This document shows positions 1 through 10,008 of a stretch of 64,000 nucleotides of DNA, piece after piece (within the stretch, counting starts at the first letter, position 1; each line of letters starts with the position of its first letter). The DNA lies in assembly GCF_958979055.1 (NCBI RefSeq), contig NC_084894.1, forward strand, positions 24,521,616 through 24,585,615, written 5' to 3'. The notes beneath the pieces were generated by a model that did not search any database, was not told where the DNA came from, and saw only the letters and a program-made list of their open reading frames with translations. A program made the translations under genes and the position numbers. Origin of the DNA: Alnus glutinosa. Taxonomy: Eukaryota; Streptophyta; Magnoliopsida; Fagales; Betulaceae.

Positions 1-72
1 GCGCCCGGTGGTGAGTAAAACGACTTTTCCAATCAAAATTCCAAGTTCTCACAAACTTTCCCTCTTTTTCCA

Positions 73-2097
73 ATGGCAGTAGTTCTTAGATCACTTCATT
101 TTCTGATACTTGTCTATGTTTCCTACATTCCCTTGGCCCTTACTCAGGATGTAAACCAGTTCATCTACAATGGCTTCCACGATCAAGCCAATGTGCGTCT
201 TGATGGAATCGCAGAAATCCACAGCAATGGTCTATTGCAGCTAACCAACCTTTCACGCCAAGAAGTTGGTCGTGCTTTCTGTCACTTCCCAATGAAATTC
301 AACACAACTTCATCCGATCTAACTTCATCTCTTTCATTTTCTACCAACTTTGTGTTTGCCATTGTTCCTGAAGTGAAAAACCTTGGTGGTCACGACATTT
401 CCTTCACCATCAGTCCCTCTAGAGACTTCTCCCATGCTCTATTAAACCGTTATCTGGGCCTCTTCAATAATTCAAATAACGGCCTTTCTACAAACCACAT
501 CTTGGCCATTGAGCTTGACACTGTTTCAGACCCTGAATTTGGAGATATTACAATGAATCATGTGGGAATCGATGTGAACGGCATGAAGTCAGTTGCATCA
601 GCTCCTGCAATGTATTTCTCCAATAAAGAAGGGAAGAATATAAACTTGGATCTCATGAGTGGGAATCCAATGCATCTTTGGATAGACTATGATGAAGCTG
701 AAAAGTTACTGAATGTAACTCTTGCCCCAACCACAATCCCAAAACCAAACAGGCCTCTCTTGTCAACACACATCGACCTGTCTCAAATTCTCTTGGAATC
801 CATGTATGTTGGTTTCTCTTCAGCGACAGGTACACTTGCAAGTGACCACTACATTCTTGGATGGAGCTTTAATAAAAGTGGACCATCACAAAGCCTTGGT
901 GTTTCAAGCCTTCCTCCACTTCCCCGAGAGAGGAAAAGGAAAGATAAACCAAGCCTAATGATCATGACTGTCCTCATAGCAGTAACACTTGTGCTGATAA
1001 CCGTCATCGGAGCTGCTTACATTTTGAGGAGGAAGAAATATGAAGAAATACGAGAAGATTGGGAAGAGGAGTATGGCCCCCACAGGTTCAGCTATAAGAA
1101 TCTCCACAAAGCAACCAAAGGTTTCAAAGACACAGAGCTTCTTGGAGAAGGAGGTTTTGGAAAGGTTTATATTGGAACACTTCGTTCGTCTAATGTACAA
1201 ATTGCAGTAAAGAGAATCTCCCATGATTCCAAACAAGGGATGAAGGAATTTGTGGCTGAGATCATTAGCATGGGAAGAATGAGGCATAGGAACTTGGTGC
1301 AGCTCTTGGGTTATTGCCGGCGAAGGGGAGAACTCCTCTTGGTGTATGATTATATGCCCAACGGAAGCCTTGACAGGTTCTTATATAGCAATGAAAAAAC
1401 AAACCTTAACTGGGTTCAACGATTTCGAATAATCAAAGGAGTAGCATCTGGCCTTCTTTACCTCCATGAAGAGTGGGAACAGGTTGTTCTACACCGAGAT
1501 GTAAAAGCAAGCAATGTTCTTTTGGATGCTGGATTAAATGGAAGGCTGGGAGATTTCGGCCTTGCGAAATTATACGACCATGGTACTAATCCCCAAACCA
1601 CCCGTGTGGTTGGGACTGTAGGTTATTTGGCTCCGGAGCTTACTAGAACAGGGAGGGCGACCACTTGCAGTGATGTCTATGCTTTTGGGGCTTTCTTGCT
1701 CGAAGTGGCTTGTGGAAGAAGGCCTATAGAGCTACAGGCTGAGGGACTGCTTGAACAGGTGTTTTTGGTTGATTGGGTCACTGAGTGCTGTAGAAGAGGA
1801 GCTATCCTTGACACTAGTGATCCCAGATTGGAAGGTAATTATGTGGTGGAGGAAATGGAAATGGTTTTGAAACTAGGCCTATTTTGCTCACATGCAATAC
1901 CAGCTTGTAGGCCTAGCATGAAGCAAGTGGTGCAGTTTTTGGATGGTGATGCTGATCTGCGGGAATTACCATATTACAGTGCTTATTTTGGTGCATTTAC
2001 AAGTAATGAATCATCTGATTTCATGTCAGTTCCTTTTTCCCAGGCTTCTGCTCCTTCCATGTCTAGCACTGATTCAATCCTGAGAGGCGGTCGTTGA
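73..2097 (+). CDS. L-type lectin receptor-like kinase, clade IV/SIT2-like (L1)
   Basis: Membrane receptor kinase predicted to bind a carbohydrate or other apoplastic ligand and phosphorylate Ser/Thr on cytoplasmic targets. The single-exon ORF of 674 residues has the normal family length. It shows a signal peptide (1-25), legume-lectin domain (about 26-270) with the metal-site motif ELD at 147-149 and HVGIDVN, and a membrane helix (about 294-317) followed by an RRKK stop-transfer. The kinase (about 350-625) has the P-loop GEGGFGKVY at 358-366, Lys380, HRD at 474-476 (RD kinase), DFG at 494-496 and APE at 520-522. The ATG at 73 follows a CTTTTTCCA context shared by the paralogues and opens directly into the signal peptide. 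Only 72 bp of upstream sequence is present, so the promoter is outside the window. The lectin half and 3' flank match L2, while the C-terminal kinase half matches L3. The product family is certain; ligand and function are unknown. Confidence 0.95.
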   Translation: MAVVLRSLHFLILVYVSYIPLALTQDVNQFIYNGFHDQANVRLDGIAEIHSNGLLQLTNLSRQEVGRAFCHFPMKFNTTSSDLTSSLSFSTNFVFAIVPEVKNLGGHDISFTISPSRDFSHALLNRYLGLFNNSNNGLSTNHILAIELDTVSDPEFGDITMNHVGIDVNGMKSVASAPAMYFSNKEGKNINLDLMSGNPMHLWIDYDEAEKLLNVTLAPTTIPKPNRPLLSTHIDLSQILLESMYVGFSSATGTLASDHYILGWSFNKSGPSQSLGVSSLPPLPRERKRKDKPSLMIMTVLIAVTLVLITVIGAAYILRRKKYEEIREDWEEEYGPHRFSYKNLHKATKGFKDTELLGEGGFGKVYIGTLRSSNVQIAVKRISHDSKQGMKEFVAEIISMGRMRHRNLVQLLGYCRRRGELLLVYDYMPNGSLDRFLYSNEKTNLNWVQRFRIIKGVASGLLYLHEEWEQVVLHRDVKASNVLLDAGLNGRLGDFGLAKLYDHGTNPQTTRVVGTVGYLAPELTRTGRATTCSDVYAFGAFLLEVACGRRPIELQAEGLLEQVFLVDWVTECCRRGAILDTSDPRLEGNYVVEEMEMVLKLGLFCSHAIPACRPSMKQVVQFLDGDADLRELPYYSAYFGAFTSNESSDFMSVPFSQASAPSMSSTDSILRGGR

Positions 2098-2395
2098 ATT
2101 GGCTGTCTCATGCTATATAGGTAGACTACCAGAAGATCTCGGTGATACTTGACAACTCCTCTGCAGATAACAATTGTGAAGACAGTGATAGCGAATAAAC
2201 TGTAGTCTTCGTGTTTGTATACGTTACAATTGTACACTTCTATCTCTTCTCTTTTGTATACGTTACATTAATTGTAATCTTCAAGGTCCAATTGTAATTT
2301 TCGTGTATGATGAAACAAGCTTTCCTTATGCACGTTCTCTTCCACGTGATTCTTCGTTGACATCAAATTTACGTCTCGCGCCATTTGATTGGTTG
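2098..2395 (+). other. L1 3' flank, shared with L2
   Basis: Non-coding sequence directly after the L1 stop. It is nearly collinear with 22293-22615 downstream of L2, including the stretch ending GCGCCAT..GGTTGTAA, which is where a MITE entered here but not in L2. It is therefore part of the duplicated unit. I saw no clear AATAAA polyadenylation signal. Confidence 0.7.
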
Positions 2396-2398
2396 TAA

Positions 2399-2770
2399 GA
2401 GCATCTTCAATAGATTAGGCAAATAATTTATAATAGTTAAATTTGACTATTATGAGCCATTTTTCGTTTTTAGCCGAATAAGTAAAATAGATTTATTCCT
2501 TTTAATTAGATTAATAGTAAATAGGCTATTCTGTTTATTCACTATTTACACTACAATTAAAGAGTTTTTTTTTATTATTTTCTCTTTCCCTTTTCTTTTT
2601 TCTCTTTCTCTCCCTATTTTTTTTTTACACTTTTTTTCACATAAAATAATATTTAAATGCAAGTAAATAGTAGAATAGAGAATATGTTTAAGAGAATATA
2701 TATAAAAAAAAAAAAAGTAGCTAAAATAAAAAATTGTACTCTATTTTAATTATTATTCTTGGAGATGCTC
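2399..2770. mobile_element. Tourist-like (PIF/Harbinger) MITE
   Basis: 372-bp AT-rich non-coding element with terminal inverted repeats GAGCATCTTC / GGAGATGCTC and a 3-bp TAA duplication at 2396-2398 and 2771-2773. The paralogous site behind L2 (near 22613-22618) lacks it, so it entered after the L1/L2 flank duplication. TIR sequence and TAA target fit the Tourist group. Confidence 0.8.
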
Positions 2771-2777
2771 TAACTAG

Positions 2778-3021
2778 GGGTTGAAACTCAAGAGGAAAGT
2801 AAATGGCAACATTAAGGAATATAAAACACGTTTAGTAGCAAAGGGCTATCATCAACCATCCAATGTGGACTTTGAGGAAATTTTTTTCCCAATGGTCAAA
2901 CAAACCACCATTCGGATCTTTTTTTTGTTGGCTATTTTTTCGGGCTGGTGCCTCAATCAAATTGATGGTTTTTTGAAAGGTGGGTATTTATGGAACAACA
3001 GCCTAATGATGGTTTTTTGCT
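2778..3021 (+). pseudogene. Ty1/copia reverse transcriptase fragment (copy 1)
   Basis: About 80 codons recognisable as the N-terminal part of a copia reverse transcriptase: a tract like YKTRLVAKGYHQ, then a VDFEEIF..MV.QTTIR tract and an LNQIDGFL tract. No LTRs, integrase or YVDD part follow. It passes into a T-rich tract. The same fragment with the same ends lies behind L2 at 22626-22870, so it was present before the two units separated. It is dead and not expected to be expressed. Confidence 0.75.
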
Positions 3022-4223
3022 TCTTCTTCTTTTTTTTTTTCTTTTTTTTTTTTTTTTTCATGTTTGTAATCATTTACTGATTTCTCATTCTCATATGAAA
3101 GATTTGATCAACTGCATATATTATTTGCAAATAATTTATCGTAGTTTAATTTATAGAAATTTAGCTTGACAAATGTTGCTTATGAAGTAACTTTTGTTAT
3201 TTACTCTAAATTAAAATCTAAAAATGAAAAAAAAAAAAAAAAAAAAACTGTGTGTTGTGTTACATGAATGATTTCTCGAACACGCAACATGATAAATTGT
3301 TGGGAGCCGCTTCTATCCGAACCATTTGTAAAACCTATTTTTTACGGCCTCCAATAAAACTTTGACACATCAGCTAAACCTACTAAATAGAATAGGAATG
3401 AAAGCAGCCAATCCATCATCAAATTGTGGCACTTTTATCTTTTCCCCTTATGGTCTAGCCGGATCTGAACATACGACCCGTTCTCAGCTATCGACGACTG
3501 CTGCGACCAGCTCCACCCTCACCACTCTGGCTAAATTCAGCCTCTACCACACGACCGGCTCTTTCTTCTTTCTTCTTTCTTCTTTTCCACAATATTCACT
3601 ACTACTGATGATACTTCGAGAAGTTCAAAGAACTGAAATTACACTTTCCTTTAGACCATGCAAAAAACTGTTCCCAAGTAAGAATTTAGACTACGCTTTG
3701 AATCCATATAACAAAATCAAATGTGAAACTCATAGTTTGAACGATTGCGATAAATTTCCTAAGAAGAAGACTCTTTCTTGGATGATTGGGATTTTCTGTT
3801 ATGATTCTTCCATTTCTCTGAGAATGAATCAAAACTGAAGGGCCCTCCAAAGGACGACAGGCTGATAGTGGTTGCCTTAGCTGCTAAAGGGTTAAACTGG
3901 GATGGGGCTGACTGAGGCTCTACTTTCTCAAAATGCACAAATGATCTTCCAAGGGCTCACTCCAGATCCAGCCACTAGCCCTTGGTTGTTTGTTACAGGT
4001 CTGGTCTCTCTCTCTCTCACAACTTCCACACAACCCAACCAAACAAGAAAACCAATTTAAGATTTCTCACCCCATTCGGCCATCTCTAAGTAACAAGTGA
4101 AGCATCAAACTCACCCAAATCAGCCACCCTACAATCGACCATGAACCCCATCTCAACAACAATCAACAACCCAAAGAAAACCCAAAATCAAAATTCCCAA
4201 ATCGAAAAAATCAAATGGGCTTT

Positions 4224-4278
<55 letters not shown>

Positions 4279-4590
4279 CTCATCTACGAATACGCCGGTG
4301 GCTCCATGGATTCTGACGACAATTAACTTTGGCGGAGAGGTGGGGTGGTAAATGGGTTGGTTCTGTTAGAAGGAAATGAGAAAAGTAATAATCTGGTGTT
4401 TTAGTATCTAGTCATGTATTTGGTGCTTTCTAAGTGATGTGTCAAATGCTTATCGAAAGTTGTAAAAGTGGTGCTTTACAGTAAATCCGTATCGAAGGTA
4501 AATCCCAAATGGTTAGGTTTTAAGGGAACCTAAACCTTAAATTCTGAAGAAACTTAAATCTTAGATTTTGAGGAAACCTAAACTTTTTAG
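3022..4590. other. Intergenic: duplicated flank then TE-like sequence
   Basis: 3022-3247 continues the L1/L2 shared flank (T- and A-rich, ending in a poly-A tract). It contains at 3175-3191 the empty site of the SINE found behind L2. From about 3300 to 4510 the sequence is unrelated to the LecRK flanks. Its ends look like weak inverted repeats, with a TTTGACACATCA motif near 3360 and its complement near 4436, suggesting an old TIR element; this is uncertain. Inside are a UTR-like C/T-rich stretch, a coding-like stretch (about 3840-3998) with a small 52-codon ORF from 3902 that I do not recognise, and a CT microsatellite. Confidence 0.4.
4229..4275. repeat. (CT)n microsatellite
   Basis: Uninterrupted CT dinucleotide tract of about 23 units. 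The overlapping reading frame (a Leu-Ser run) is an artefact of the repeat. Confidence 0.95.
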
Positions 4591-4976
4591 TGATGCAGGA
4601 CGAGACAAGATTAATAATTAGGTCTTTAGGTTTATTTAAATTATTAGTTTTATTTGAATTAAATTATGGGCTTGACCCAAAGTTTTAAGTTATTTGTGGC
4701 CCTTAGCCCAAAGTTAGTCACATTAGGATTAGGGTTAGGGTTTAGTCTATGAGCCTATTTAAAGACAATATTCTATTATAATAGACAGATTATGGTAGAA
4801 TAAAAAAATATGTTTGTGTTTTTTTGAGATGCAATTTCTCTTATCTTTTGGTGGTGAGACGCTGCCAAAACCAGTGAGACTTTGGTTCAACCTATCATCT
4901 TCGTTATTTTGGTGAGATTCTAAATGAACGTAGATTTATTTTTATTTATGTTATTTTCCTATCCACTGCTACGTCA
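4591..4976 (+). repeat. copia-type 5' LTR
   Basis: Begins TGATGCAGGACG and ends GCTACGTCA directly before the tRNA-Met-type primer binding site at 4980-4991. The preceding 5 bp are TTTAG. The inverted LTR remnant at 13144-13527 is followed, in its own orientation, by TTTAA, one mismatch from TTTAG. This is consistent with both LTRs belonging to one insertion. Confidence 0.75.
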
Positions 4977-5923
4977 ATTTGGTATTAGAGCACAAGAATC
5001 AATTGTTTTCTCAAACAATTGACGATCTGCCGCACAAACACAAAAAATTAAAAAATTAAAAAAAAATCCATCATCGCACAATTGTTCGTTGAACCAACCC
5101 ATCCTTAAATCACTACAGCCATACTTCTCCCACACCAATTGTTTGTACCTTTGCCTCATCCAATCGAAGACAGGCAGCCCAAGACCCACCACCGTATTAC
5201 AGCTCCATGGCTCACACATTTGGCCACCCAGCACCTCCATGTCGCCCAAACGAGATCCTCTGCCACCAACCCGAGACCTTGAGGCACCGCCACCTGCTGG
5301 CCAGCGTCATCCCACCACCCAGAGAGCGCCGTTCGCACCCCATACCCCACCGTCCTCACGACTCGCGTCATCTGATCCCAGTGTTTCCGTGAAGTGTCGA
5401 AGAGCCAAAAGAATAAGGTAGATGGGTTTTGTTATGTGCTGGAAAAAAAAAATTATATATACAATAAAATTTATGGTACAGTATGTTTTGCTAACTTTCT
5501 TAGTTTTTGTGTCTTGAAATTGGGCCCATATGAGTACGTGAATGGCCGAGCACAAAGAGTAGTAGATTTGAAGAATGACAGCCTACAATGGTGAGACTCT
5601 ATTGTGCTCACAATAGGAAGATCGTGAGACTCAATTTATCTATTGTGTTTGTGAGTCTTCTTTGGTTTGAAAATCTTCAGCTCGTATTTCGTCTTCCTTT
5701 GAGTATGCAAAGTGGTCAAGTATCAAGAGTAGTAGATCTGAAGCATAACAGCCTACAACGGTGAGACTCTGTTGTGGTCATAGTAGGAAGATCGTGAGAT
5801 TTTATTTATCTATTGTGTTCGTGAGTCATCTTTGGTTTGAAAATCTTTAGCTCGTATTTCACTTTCTAAACTCGAGGTCGAGTTCTTTTCGAAGAATAGG
5901 AGAATGATGTAGGAAGAGACAAG
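4591..5923 (+). mobile_element. Short non-coding Ty1/copia-type element, 3' LTR broken
   Basis: A 386-bp 5' LTR (4591-4976, TG..CA) is followed at 4980 by a primer binding site TGGTATTAGAGC, the form complementary to initiator tRNA-Met used by copia elements. About 0.9 kb of internal DNA follows with no gag or pol. A purine-rich tract GAAGAATAGGAGAA leads into TGATGTAGG at 5905, which repeats the LTR start. Only 19 bp of the 3' LTR remain before unrelated sequence begins at 5924. The rest of an LTR of this family lies inverted at 13144-13527. The size and lack of genes suggest a non-autonomous TRIM/LARD-like element. Two similar blocks of about 170 bp (near 5555 and 5725) form an internal direct repeat. 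Confidence 0.7.
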
Positions 5924-6258
5924 GGAGCTGTTTGGCAACCAATTCCCACTAAAATTCATTGCCTTTTTGCTCATCAGCAACAGTATACACATATGACAAT
6001 TCTAGAAAAAAAAAATCCTGTCAAGCTGCCACACTCAATTCCTCAGCTTTGAATTTTCTTTCCGTTGAAAGCTCGGTCCTCCCGCCCAGCCCATTTTCCT
6101 CAGATTTCTAATGTGTGCCTCATCTCTTCTCACGACTTTGAGTCTTTCGTTCTTCAGTCTTCATGCCATCACACGCTCAGTCCCTTCAGATCTCCATCTC
6201 CTCTCTCTTAGTCGCTTCTGAAAATTAATCTCCTCTCTCCATATCCCCTTAGTCACAG
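5924..6258 (+). repeat. Terminal repeat of unclassified TE 'E', copy 1
   Basis: Starts GGAGCTGTTTGGCAACC immediately after the truncated copia LTR. It matches 13528-13952 in the same orientation for about 335 bp, the second copy being longer through short internal duplications. Both copies abut pieces of the same LTR family, so these look like the ends of one inserted element now rearranged. The GTTTGG-type terminus and possible AAG target duplication would suit a PIF/Harbinger or related DNA transposon, but I cannot classify it firmly. Confidence 0.55.
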
Positions 6259-8424
6259 GCGAATAAAGGAAAAGCCTGTGAGATTCCCCATTTTCGAGCC
6301 AAACGCCATCAACGCGCCATGCTCTGTGATTCAGACAATGGGCAGAGATTTGTGACCGTTTCCCCATCAATTTTTCCCCTATCCTTCCTCACCTCTCTCC
6401 ATTATTACCCTAACCACCAACTTAATTCCCCTCTACACTTAAGTCGACGGAAATCTATTATCAAGATCTCTCCATCACCTCCCAAGAATTCGGTTTCTGG
6501 GCTCTGTGAACCAGAGGTGTCAACAGTCCCTTCATCCTTCTCTGACCTCCGTACCAGCACGGCCTCTACAAAACTAGAGCCCCTTGCCCTCATTTAAAGC
6601 ATGGTCAAGCAAAGGGTTACGAAATCAATTTCTGACAGTAAGAGGGAGGCTGCACTAAGAAGCTACCATCCAAGGAGGGCCACCAACGGGACGAAGGGGA
6701 AGCGTCTTTCTGCAAGACTCATATTCATAGGTCCAGTCACTAGATCCCATAGCAAGATTAGTTTCCCTATTATGTAGGGTTTGTCTTCCTAGATTTATGC
6801 TACTGTCTGTAGTTGTGTATCGCTAGTGTTTTGATGATATTTGTAGACTGAGATGTATTTGTGTAGGTTGGGTAATTTGATGATATTTGTAGACTGAGAT
6901 GTATTTTATTGGGTTCAGTTGACTAAAAGCAACACTTAAATTTGTTCTTTATGTTTCTAGTTCTAAATATTGTCCTTATGTTTTCTTTTGACTGATGTTA
7001 ATGGTTTAACAAATTTAGCACGGAGTTTTGTTTAGGTGCTTTGAGAACATAATGGAGAAAAAATAAACATCTAAAAACAACTTGGGGTTTGATACTTATC
7101 TGTTTGGTTTTGAGGAAAATTGATACTTATCTGTATGCGTGGTGAAGCCTATATAGTGAAATGGAATATATTTATGCAATCATTATGGTTGTGGATCGAA
7201 TAGGGGAAAAAATGTTTACTGATTGTTTCACGGCAGGCTCACTTTGAGCATCATTGGAATAGATCGAGGCATGCAAAGTTTGGTTTACACTTAAAAGATC
7301 CCATTTTTATTTGTCATTTCTTCAAATTGGACAACAAATATTTTTGAACAATTTCTGGTGTACATTAAGTCAGTTTTTTGGAAACAAAGTGAGGCTAAAT
7401 TATAAGAACTCATTTACAATCATCTTATGTTTAAATGTTAAGTTCCTGTAAATGTACCTGCTTTTAGCTAATCTAGTATAGCTATAAACGTGCTTGGTAG
7501 TGTACATTGAGTTAGTTTTTTTGAAACAAAATGAGGCTAAATTATATAACAATTAAGAGAAGGCATTTACCACTCTACTTATGTTTAAATGTTAACTATG
7601 CCTACAAATTGATCTGTTTTTAGCAAATCTATACCTATAAATGTGCTTGGTAGTGTACATTGAGTCAGTTTTTAGGAAACAAAGTGAGGCTAAATTCATA
7701 AGCATAATTATAAGAACTTATTTCCAATCATCTTATGTTTAAATGTTAAGTTTCTGTAAATGGATATGTTTTTAGCTAATATAGTATAGCTATAAACGTG
7801 CTAGGAGAAATTTTCAGTTAATTAATAGGACCAAAAAAAAAAAAACTACTGTAACAAACTTTATGATCATATATTAGAAGCTACAAATTAAGGTCAGTAG
7901 CCTACTAGCCAACAAAATAAAAGTGGAGCAGCAAAGTTTCTAACTATTACCTCATTCACATAAAGAAGTACACGTGATCGTATGGTTTCTTTCCCTTCAT
8001 CAATTTAGAGAGACATAAAATATTAATGTAATAAGATGGCATATTATTAAAAGAAGATTTAAACCATGTAGTGTTATACTTCTCGTCCAAACCATGTTTT
8101 AATATCATACCATTATATCTCTCCTTTACTTGTTGGCAACTTTGTTGGGATTAGAATCATTCTACTAGCTGTTTTTTGTGGTTCTCTACTTACAACTTTC
8201 TGTGGTTGCATGGATGTGTAATTTCCTATTATGACTAAAAAAGAAAAAGAAGAAAACAATAGAACATGAACCTAAAGAAGAACTAGTCCTAGCATATTTA
8301 TTTTGTGCAAGTTCCTAGCATATTATTTAAGCTTAAGATTTTCACATTAATTTCGTGGTCTCCCTGAATTTTATATCTATACCTTATTTACATATAGAAA
8401 AATGTGTTATTTCCACTCATATAG
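6259..8424. other. Non-coding stretch inside or next to element E
   Basis: C/T-rich, UTR-like sequence to about 6600. It then holds a 58-codon ORF at 6601-6777 that I do not recognise (lysine/arginine-rich N-terminus, GPVTRSH near the C-terminus), then AT-rich DNA with a three-copy tandem repeat at 7358-7803. No other coding signal was seen. Confidence 0.35.
7358..7803. repeat. Three-copy imperfect tandem repeat (~142-153 bp)
   Basis: Units begin near 7358, 7500 and 7653 with GTGTACATT followed by a TCAGTTTTT..GAAACAAA.TGAGGCTAAATT core, and end in CTATAAACGTGCT. Copies differ by substitutions and small indels. No coding potential. Confidence 0.8.
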
Positions 8425-9958
8425 ATGTACAATATTGGTACCCCCCAAAAATCCCCAAAGAAGCACCAGGTTAAGGGTTCGGGTCAGCCCAAGCCCCCTC
8501 CCGCTGTATGGTCACGAAAAAATGAAGAACACTTGATCTTTCTTCTGCTAGGGTTTGCCCAAAAAGGAGTTAGGCCTTCATTCGGTAGCCACGCGAATAA
8601 AATCATTGAGGACCTCAATGATTGTATTGACAATTGTCATTACAGCACCAGCCAAGTGAAGAATAAAATAGGAAGCTTAAAACAAAATCACAAAGATTTC
8701 ACTATGCTCCTAAGTGGCAAGGTGGGTACAGGGTTTGGTTGGGACCACACGACGAACACGGTCACCAATAGCGAGGACTAGGGCTGTCAAAACGGGTTGA
8801 CCCGACCCGTTTGACTCGTGAACACGTTAAGGGTCAACCCTGACACGACCCGTTTAGATAAAAAGGTCAAATTCTTAAACCCTAACACGACCCTGCTAAA
8901 TAACGGGTTGACATGGCCCGACCCGTTTAACTAGTTTATTAATAAAATCTATAAAAATAAAAATAAAAATGTAAATTTTTAAAAAAATCATATTGTTTAA
9001 ATAATCATATTATTTCACAGTTGAAATATAAAATATTGAGTTGTTTTATTATTTTCTTGTTTTGGTTCAACTTCTAAGTTCGAAAACTTGAAAGAAAAAA
9101 AAAACTTTGCTAATTTTTTTAGTCTTTGCCTTTTTTGTTCAAGTTCTAACTCAATAAAAGAAAAAGACTAGTTTTGTTTTTTGTGAGATTTTTTTTTAGT
9201 TTAGTCTTTACTCTTTAGACAGTGAGAGAAAGAGAGAGGTAATATGATTGTTTAAATTAAATTTTTAATGTTGAAAAAAAATGTTTAAGTATATGGGTCA
9301 AACGAGTCGACCCACGGGTCAAGCAGGTTGACCCTGTAACGACCCTTTTATTAAACGGGTCTAACGGGTCAACCATTTTATGACCCAAACCCATTTAAGC
9401 TTAACCCTAACCCTTTAACTTCGTGTCGGATTCACGGATCGTGTCAAAAATTGCCAGCCCTAGCAAGGACAAGTGGGAGCAATTGAAATTCGTAATCATC
9501 AACGAAGTTTTTTTCTTATAAATTTCATATTAAATAGTCCATTGCAAACTAACGAATTGCTTCATGTTCTCTTTGTTTTTAAGGAGTATGGTGCGGATAA
9601 ATACTACAGATTTAAGAACAATCTGCCACGCCTCTTCCCATTGTTTACCACCATATTTACGGTATCGTATGCCACAGGGGAGTTCGCCTACGCCAGCACA
9701 CAAGATCCGCCCGACATTGATGACGAACACGGCTTTGACGACCCGTTGATTGACATAAATAACCCTTGTGCCGTAATCGACTTGGAAGAGCCTGATATGC
9801 CCCACACTAGGGTAAGGATGCCACCAAACAAGGGTAAGCGGCGTGCAACACCCCTCCAATCCTCCCGGGTCAACAAGCGTACTAACACAAACACTGAGGA
9901 CTTGGAAGTTGGAAAAATGTCTAGTGAATGGTCGGAAATGAAGAGAGAATTTGACTAG
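8425..9958 (+). pseudogene. Myb/SANT-like DNA-binding domain protein, disrupted by a MITE
   Basis: Exon 1 (8425-8778, resuming 9471-9491) begins ATG and encodes a trihelix-type Myb/SANT-like domain (Myb_DNA-bind_3 style): W-S-R-K-N-E near residue 30, then a VKNKIGSLKQ helix and a GTGFGWD motif typical of the family. A 684-bp hAT-like insertion at 8779-9462 places a stop right after codon 118. A canonical GT..AG intron (9492-9583, 92 nt) then joins exon 2 (9584-9958), which carries a TGEFA.ASTQDPPD motif seen in plant proteins of this class and a basic K/R-rich tail. Such proteins accompany some DNA transposons (Myb-like ORF of PIF/Harbinger) and also exist as host genes. No transposase ORF was found here. 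It is a broken copy. Confidence 0.6.
8779..9462. mobile_element. hAT-like non-autonomous element
   Basis: 684 bp, inverted ends TAGGGCTGTC / GCCAGCCCTA, with 8-bp target duplications GCGAGGAC (8771-8778) and GCAAGGAC (9463-9470, one mismatch). It is AT-rich with multiple GGGTCAACC/GGGTTGACCC motifs near both ends. Eight-base target duplications and the TAGGG terminus fit hAT MITEs. It interrupts the Myb/SANT-like reading frame. Confidence 0.8.
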
Positions 9959-10008
9959 CTACAATGCAACTTAAGAACAACCAAAGGGTCAGCGGCTACT
10001 AGTAGACC

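Noticed and set aside
4141..4326. ORF with Leu-Ser run
   Set aside because: Produced by the CT microsatellite.
4728..4746. Telomere-like GGATTAGGGTTAGGGTTTAG
   Set aside because: Only about three imperfect units and they lie inside a copia-type LTR; not a telomere or interstitial array.
5089..5421. 110-codon ORF in the copia-type element
   Set aside because: Pro/His-rich, no gag features, overlapped by equally long frames on the other strand; treated as non-coding.
9530..9859. Minus-strand ORF opposite exon 2 of the Myb/SANT-like gene
   Set aside because: Antisense shadow, no domain; the plus strand has the recognisable motif.
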